A stretch of 64,000 nucleotides of DNA from Kovacikia minuta CCNUW1. Lineage in GTDB: Bacteria; Cyanobacteriota; Cyanobacteriia; Leptolyngbyales; Leptolyngbyaceae. The position numbers and the translations under genes were made by a program. Below the pieces are notes generated by a model that saw only the letters and a program-made list of their open reading frames with translations, had not been told where the DNA came from and did no database searches. Position 1 is the first letter of the stretch; each line of letters starts with the position of its first letter. Location: positions 7,234,028 to 7,298,027 of the forward strand of contig NZ_CP083582.1 in assembly GCF_020091585.1 (NCBI RefSeq), written 5' to 3'. Below, piece by piece: positions 59,666-64,000 of the stretch.

Positions 59666-59938
59666 ATGAATATTCTTGCTTGGATCATTTTAGGTTTGAT
59701 TGCTGGTGCGATCGCGAAAGCTATTTATCCTGGCCATCAGAGTGGCGGAATTCTTGGCACCATGATTCTGGGTATCATCGGTGCTTTCCTTGGAGGATCT
59801 CTCTACAGCTTTTTGACCACAGGAACCCTGGCGTTAACTTCGGCGGGACTTAGTATTGGCGGTGTGGTTGTTGCCGTTCTGGGTGCCATCATCGCGCTAT
59901 TTCTGTACTATGCACTTACCCGTCGTACTACCGTCTAA
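59666..59938 (+). CDS. GlsB/YeaQ/YmgE family stress-associated membrane protein
   Basis: 90 residues from ATG 59666. Three glycine-rich hydrophobic helices (LAWIILGLIAGAIAKAIYPG, GGILGTMILGIIGAFLGGSL, GLSIGGVVVAVLGAIIALFLYYAL) form the transglycosylase-associated family pattern. These small proteins are induced under stress in several bacteria; the mechanism is unclear. It stands alone. Confidence 0.88.
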   Translation: MNILAWIILGLIAGAIAKAIYPGHQSGGILGTMILGIIGAFLGGSLYSFLTTGTLALTSAGLSIGGVVVAVLGAIIALFLYYALTRRTTV

Positions 59939-60438
59939 GAACCTGTTGGTTCTGAATTGCAGCCTCAGGAATGGTTGAGGAAAATTGCTTGAAGTTTCCC
60001 AGCTTTAAAAAAATTCCGCTCTCATCCTAGGTGTGTTTTTCTGCAAGTTTTGTTGGAATACCGATTTTGTTACAAGCCTGTGCAGGACAAAGAGATCAAG
60101 AACTAGAAAATCTAATTTTTAAAGAGTTCTGGTTTCTTGCTTATCGGCTCTAAATCCTAAGCAGTTTCAGTAAGGAATTGGCAGTGTATTCAAAATTTAG
60201 GTAGCAGGTGAGAGGGGAAGTCTTACTTGCTACCTATTGCTTTTAAAGCCAATTTCATTTGGATTAACCGCCCCGTTGGCTGCGCGCCCTTCGGCTTGAG
60301 CGCAGATCGAAAGCTCACGTCGAAGCCACACCCTCCCTTCACAGGACTGGGGCTGACTGGTCTGAAAACCGCGATCTATCTGGATTGTGAAAGGGCTTTC
60401 CCGGAGGGAAAGACTTTCACAGCTCTCCTTTTTCACAA
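59939..60438. other. Intergenic stretch, nothing recognised
   Basis: 500 bases. A GC-rich region 60262-60400 with CTTTCCCGGAGGGAAAG (60399-60415) forms a short palindrome just before the CpcT-like gene. No gene is supported. Confidence 0.4.
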
Positions 60439-61158
60439 ATGATTCAGGCTGTTATATATATATTTGGCAAAGAAGTGTTTGCTATTGCTGGAGTCGAAGT
60501 GAACGATCGAAGGACGGTTTTGCTTTTAATGGGTATTGGCTGGTTGACTGCCCTGAGTTTCCCCCCTGTCAGTACTGCCAATCCGGATTTAGCCCAGCAG
60601 GTCGAAGAAGTAGCTACCCGGCTAGAAGGCATCATGGATACTTCTGCCCAGGCAGCAGCCAATCCGAAGGCTGCTAACGTTCGAATGACAACCTGTCGGG
60701 TTCAGGTAATAGACATTCCGCCAACAGCATCGGGAAACGCTGTTTTCCTGTATCAGGAACAAGCACTTTCCCAGGATCTTTCTAAACCCTATCGGCAAAG
60801 GTTTTTACAGCTTTCGCCCAGCCTCTATAGCCAGAGTGTCCGATCGCGCTCCTTTAAGCCAACCAATCCCGCTTCCTGGATTGGTTTTTGCAACAAACCC
60901 ATTGGCGATCGCAGACTTCAAGCTAGGGATCTGGGGAATCCAGTTTGTAATGTTTTTCTGAAACGCTCTGGTGAGGGTTATACAGGCAACACTCCGATCG
61001 ACGGTTGTCCAGCCAATGTCCGAGGAGCCGTTCGGATCACCAACCACGTTGAATTACATTCCACAGGGATGGATACCTGGGATCGCGGTTTTGACGCCAG
61101 CGGCAAGCAAGTCTGGGGTGCAAAAGCAGAGTCATACCAGTTTAGACGGTTGAGATAG
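60439..61158 (+). CDS. CpcT/CpeT-type chromophore lyase with hydrophobic N-terminus
   Basis: 239 residues. The C-terminal ~190 residues follow the CpcT/CpeT (DUF1001) pattern: FLYQEQALSQDLSKPYRQRFLQL, a long beta-barrel part, and DRGFDASGKQVWGAKAESYQF near the end. CpcT attaches phycocyanobilin to Cys-155 of phycocyanin beta. Unusually, a hydrophobic segment (VLLLMGIGWLTALSFPPVSTA) and a helix precede the domain, like a signal peptide; ordinary CpcT is cytoplasmic. It may be a lipocalin-like paralogue with another ligand or location. Confidence 0.72.
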   Translation: MIQAVIYIFGKEVFAIAGVEVNDRRTVLLLMGIGWLTALSFPPVSTANPDLAQQVEEVATRLEGIMDTSAQAAANPKAANVRMTTCRVQVIDIPPTASGNAVFLYQEQALSQDLSKPYRQRFLQLSPSLYSQSVRSRSFKPTNPASWIGFCNKPIGDRRLQARDLGNPVCNVFLKRSGEGYTGNTPIDGCPANVRGAVRITNHVELHSTGMDTWDRGFDASGKQVWGAKAESYQFRRLR

Positions 61159-61387
61159 GGGGAGGTGGCAGGGAAGAAGTTTGAGTTTTAAGCTTTGGAA
61201 TCGAAATTAAACGCCGTTCGGCTAAGTGCCCACCTCGAAGTCTGCCCTTTGCCCTTTGCCCTCTGCCTTCTGCCTCCTGTTAACACTACCCAAATCTGGG
61301 GTACTTTACTCTTAAGAGAGGTGTAACCAACGAACAGTCGGCGGGGTGATTTCAGAGACACCCTGGGACGCACATGTGGAGTACTTC

Positions 61388-63106
61388 ATGGCTGAGGGAA
61401 TGGGTAGAAAACTGAAACTAATGGTCGTTGATGACGAACCAGATAACCTGGATTTACTGTATCGAACGTTTCGTCGTGATTTTGATGTCATCAAGGCAGA
61501 AAGCGCGATCGCAGCCTTGCAAATTCTCGACCAGCAGGGTGAGATGGCGATCATTATTTCCGACCAGCGGATGCCGGAAATGTTGGGAACCGAATTTCTC
61601 AGCAAAACCGTCGATCGCTTCCCGGACACAATACGGATTGTGCTGACAGGGTATACCGATGTTGAAGATCTCGTCGAAGCAATTAATGCGGGCAAAGTTT
61701 TCAAATATATCACCAAGCCCTGGAATCCAGAACAACTCAAGGCTGTTGTACAGCAAGCGGCTGAAACCTACCGGGTTGTAACCCAAAGAACCCACGAACT
61801 GCGGCGGGCACTCCGGCGGGAATCGTTGTTTAATGCAATTACAACCGCAATCCGGGAATCCCTGGATTACCGCAGTATGCTGCAAACGATCGCAGCAACA
61901 CTGGGACAAACCTTTGAAGCCAGCCGTTGTGTTCTATATCCCGTGGAGGGCGATCGCCTGGTTTCGGAAGCGTTTTCCTACTCAGCCACCCCTCAGGAAG
62001 AACAGGAAGATGCCAGTGGACAACCGAGTCCAGCATTTCCAGCGGAGGCTGTGATCGAGACGGTACTCCGCGATCGACAACTTCAATTCAGACCAGCCTC
62101 GGAATTGGAGGGCAGTGTCCATCTGGTGGTTCCCCTGATTTATCAGCAGGATTTTTTAGCCATCCTCTCCCTCTATCAATCGAATGCTCAAGGTTCCTGG
62201 TCTTCCGAAGATCTGGAATTGATTCAGGGTGTTGTTGAACAGGCAGCCCTGGCAATTTCCCAGGCAAAGCTGTACCAGCGCACCCAGGAGCAGGCAGAAC
62301 AAATGCGGGCAGAACTTGCCGTTGCCCGTCAAATTCAGGGAAACCTGCTGCGCCAGAGTTGGCCCGATTTGGATGGGATGAAGGTTCAGGCTTGTTGTTA
62401 TCCTGCCCGTGAAGTGGGTGGAGATTTTTTTGAGGTTTATGCCCATCCTCAGGGCGATATCTGGTTAGCGGTTGGGGATGTTTCCGGGAAGGGCGTACCC
62501 GCTGCCCTATTTATGGCAAGTGCGATCTCAGTTCTGCGGCGAGAACTTTCCCAGGAAATTTCCCCAGAACCGCATATCGTTATGCAAAACCTGAACCATA
62601 GTCTTTCCGAAGATTTAATTAGCACCAACTGCTTTATCACGATGGTTTTGGCTCGTTATACGCCATCGACCCACAAACTGGTGTATGCCAATGCCGGACA
62701 TATCTATCCCCTTGTGTGGTCGAACCACGCGATCGCGAAGCAGGCAACAGAAAACGGGCACTCCCCTGCCGTAGAACCTAACTACCTCAAAGTGCGTGGC
62801 GTTCCGCTCGGCATTTTGCCCAGTTGGAAGGCAGCGGCGGGGAGTATGGAACTCCATCCGGGTGAAGTCCTGCTACTAACCAGTGATGGCATCACAGAAG
62901 CCACCGTTGCCAGCATGAACCATAACGGCAATGGCGCTAGTAGCACCCCCCCTGCTGCCAGTGCCATGCTGCAACAGTCCGGCTTGTGGCAACTGTTACT
63001 GCAAGAACGGGAACCTCTGGATCTCAACCATTTGCTTTCCCGGATTCGATCGCAGAATACAATTCAAGAAGACGACCAAACCATACTCTCTCTGGAGGTT
63101 CTGTAG
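61388..63106 (+). CDS. Response regulator with GAF and PP2C phosphatase domains (RsbU-like)
   Basis: 572 residues from ATG 61388. Receiver domain (~1-125): LMVVDDEPDNLDLLYRTFRRDF, phosphoacceptor Asp in MAIIISDQRMPEM, Lys in KYITKPWNPEQL. GAF (~165-310), coiled linker, then a SpoIIE/PP2C phosphatase (~335-570) with ARQIQGNLLRQSWP, GDFFEVY, GDVSGKGVPAAL, SDGITEA and EDDQTILSLEVL. It should dephosphorylate an anti-sigma-factor antagonist. The kinase-like gene follows 3 bases later, forming a partner-switch pair. Confidence 0.92.
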   Translation: MAEGMGRKLKLMVVDDEPDNLDLLYRTFRRDFDVIKAESAIAALQILDQQGEMAIIISDQRMPEMLGTEFLSKTVDRFPDTIRIVLTGYTDVEDLVEAINAGKVFKYITKPWNPEQLKAVVQQAAETYRVVTQRTHELRRALRRESLFNAITTAIRESLDYRSMLQTIAATLGQTFEASRCVLYPVEGDRLVSEAFSYSATPQEEQEDASGQPSPAFPAEAVIETVLRDRQLQFRPASELEGSVHLVVPLIYQQDFLAILSLYQSNAQGSWSSEDLELIQGVVEQAALAISQAKLYQRTQEQAEQMRAELAVARQIQGNLLRQSWPDLDGMKVQACCYPAREVGGDFFEVYAHPQGDIWLAVGDVSGKGVPAALFMASAISVLRRELSQEISPEPHIVMQNLNHSLSEDLISTNCFITMVLARYTPSTHKLVYANAGHIYPLVWSNHAIAKQATENGHSPAVEPNYLKVRGVPLGILPSWKAAAGSMELHPGEVLLLTSDGITEATVASMNHNGNGASSTPPAASAMLQQSGLWQLLLQEREPLDLNHLLSRIRSQNTIQEDDQTILSLEVL

Positions 63107-63109
63107 TAG

Positions 63110-63544
63110 ATGAGAACTGAGCTTCACGTGCCCAGCGACCTGAAGTTTTTGTCCATTGTCGAGAACTGGCTCTTGGGCAGTTTGGAAGTCGAAGTGGGTG
63201 ATCACGTTGATTGGCCCCGCCAATCCAATCGCCTCCGTCTGGTTTTGGTCGAAGCCTACTCTAATGTGGTGCGTCATGCCCACAAGGATCAACCCAACCT
63301 GCCTGTCCTGATTCGTCTGGAGCTTCAGGATCGGGACATTGCCCTGGAGATTTGGGATCAGGGAAAGGGCTACGAATTGGACACTTACATGCCACCCACC
63401 CCAGAAGCCAAACAGGAGAGTGGCTACGGTTGGCTTATCCTCAACCGCCTGATGGATCGGGTCGAATACCAACTTCAGATCAACGGACGCAATTGCTTAA
63501 AGCTGGAAGCCAGCCTTCCAGAGGCAGCAGCGACGCAAAAGTAA
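63110..63544 (+). CDS. Anti-sigma-factor-type serine kinase (RsbW-like HATPase)
   Basis: 144 residues. GHKL ATPase motifs: N-box LRLVLVEAYSNVVRHAH, G1 EIWDQGKGYE, and a G2-like ESGYGWLILNRLMDRVEYQ. Single-domain HATPase_c_2 proteins of this size are RsbW/SpoIIAB-like switch kinases. It starts 3 bases after the PP2C gene stop. The sigma-factor antagonist and target are not in this window. Confidence 0.9.
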   Translation: MRTELHVPSDLKFLSIVENWLLGSLEVEVGDHVDWPRQSNRLRLVLVEAYSNVVRHAHKDQPNLPVLIRLELQDRDIALEIWDQGKGYELDTYMPPTPEAKQESGYGWLILNRLMDRVEYQLQINGRNCLKLEASLPEAAATQK

Positions 63545-63905
63545 GAGGTGATGGCAGAAAGTAAGGAGATAGGGAAGGTAGAGAGTTGGATTAAGGATTG
63601 AAGATTCTGACTTCTAGCTCCTAACACCTACCCCCTGCCACCTACCTCTTGATCAATCCTAAAGATGAATCAAAGCTTATCAGTCTTCCTGGGAAAAATC
63701 AGGTAGACTGCTTTGTGCGAAGTTTGCGAGTCAGTTGCGCTTCCTTCTTTTCCTTCCTCCCTAAAGAAACTTTTAAGCGAAGGACCCGAATCGGGTTCTG
63801 CGCTATATGTAGTACAAATGGTTCAATGGGCTGCTATGGGTAGTAGTTACAGGCGATTTTTTCACTCCAAAATTTGCTATAAATTGGGTGCATCCTGAGT
63901 GAATC
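63545..63905. other. Intergenic stretch, nothing recognised
   Basis: About 360 bases. CT-rich short repeats (CCTAACACCTACCCCCTGCC) at 63619-63650; frames here are short and lack ribosome binding sites. Confidence 0.4.
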
Positions 63906-64000
63906 TTGATTAAACGATTGGCGAACATCTGGGATGCAGTAGTAGCCCCCATTCCACAATTGGAAGGGAATCAGGCTGGATTTGTCGGTGAAAGTTGTGA
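63906..64000 (+). CDS. Possible start of a gene cut by the window end
   Basis: From TTG 63906 the frame stays open to the last base: residues LIKRLANIWDAVVAPIPQLE GNQAGFVGES read like a protein start. Only about 31 codons are visible and there is no clear ribosome binding site, so the call is weak and the product unknown. Confidence 0.35.
   Translation, partial: MIKRLANIWDAVVAPIPQLEGNQAGFVGESC

Overview
The window comes from a cyanobacterial chromosome. The evidence is psb27, a CpcT/CpeT-type bilin lyase, cyanobacterial families (DUF2605, DUF2973, DUF3082, DUF3616, PAP/fibrillin-like), the octamer GCGATCGC (HIP1) scattered throughout, and intergenic gaps filled with short 7-base-like repeats. 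Gene content and repeat style suggest a filamentous, Leptolyngbya-like lineage, but this is inference only.

Chromosomal left part (1-24961): end of an aminotransferase gene, a PAP/fibrillin-like gene, rplY, purA, an adenosine deaminase family gene, psb27, the phosphate uptake operon pstSCAB (minus strand, possible Pho box; pstA and pstS both show an apparent frameshift), an SRPBCC protein, a small membrane protein with folK, a Nudix hydrolase, photolyase and menH. Next, on the minus strand, come six co-directional genes. The first three, in transcription order, encode a putative Fe(II)/2-oxoglutarate oxygenase, a methyltransferase and a haem-oxygenase-like di-iron oxidase. The other three encode an HNOBA-GAF-PAS-GGDEF-EAL protein, an H-NOX sensor and an HNOBA histidine kinase. 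They read as a small biosynthetic cassette followed by a nitric-oxide/c-di-GMP signalling set. The 1.3 kb before the tRNA holds a MITE-like repeat and no convincing gene.

Integrated element (24994-43546): an 18.5 kb island sits in tRNA-Pro(CGG), bounded by a 43 bp direct repeat of the tRNA 3' part. It carries a tyrosine integrase at the right end, 17 bp inverted candidate arm sites at both ends, a second catalytic-domain-only recombinase, a PrimPol-VapE replication protein, two repeat clusters resembling iterons, an actin-type partition pair (ParM-like and ribbon-helix-helix ParR-like), several RHH/HTH regulators, a terminase-small-subunit-like HTH protein, a GIY-YIG nuclease, a PD-(D/E)XK nuclease-like gene with a broken frame, a DUF4760-like membrane protein and several exported proteins. 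It looks like an integrative plasmid or phage satellite adapted to cyanobacteria. Notable oddities are a CCCAAAC slippery heptamer exactly where the frame of a P-loop ATPase gene must change, twin hairpins sequestering the ribosome binding sites of the replication operon, an inverted copy of the 5' half of the host tRNA just inside the left end, and element-wide enrichment of the heptamer ACCCACA/TGTGGGT.

Chromosomal right part (43547-64000): a dynamin-like GTPase with DUF697, DUF2973 and DUF2605 genes, thrS, a DUF3616 gene, two small genes, ispE, a DUF3082 gene, a GAF-LuxR regulator, a glycogen-debranching-type glucosidase with a repeat-derived linker, an RluA-like protein lacking the catalytic Asp, an NlpC/P60 peptidase, a GT2 glycosyltransferase, a GlsB/YeaQ membrane protein, a CpcT-like protein, and a response-regulator PP2C phosphatase with an RsbW-like kinase. 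Apparent frameshifts in four genes (pstA, pstS, the P-loop gene, the nuclease) mean that assembly indels must be excluded before biological readings are accepted.
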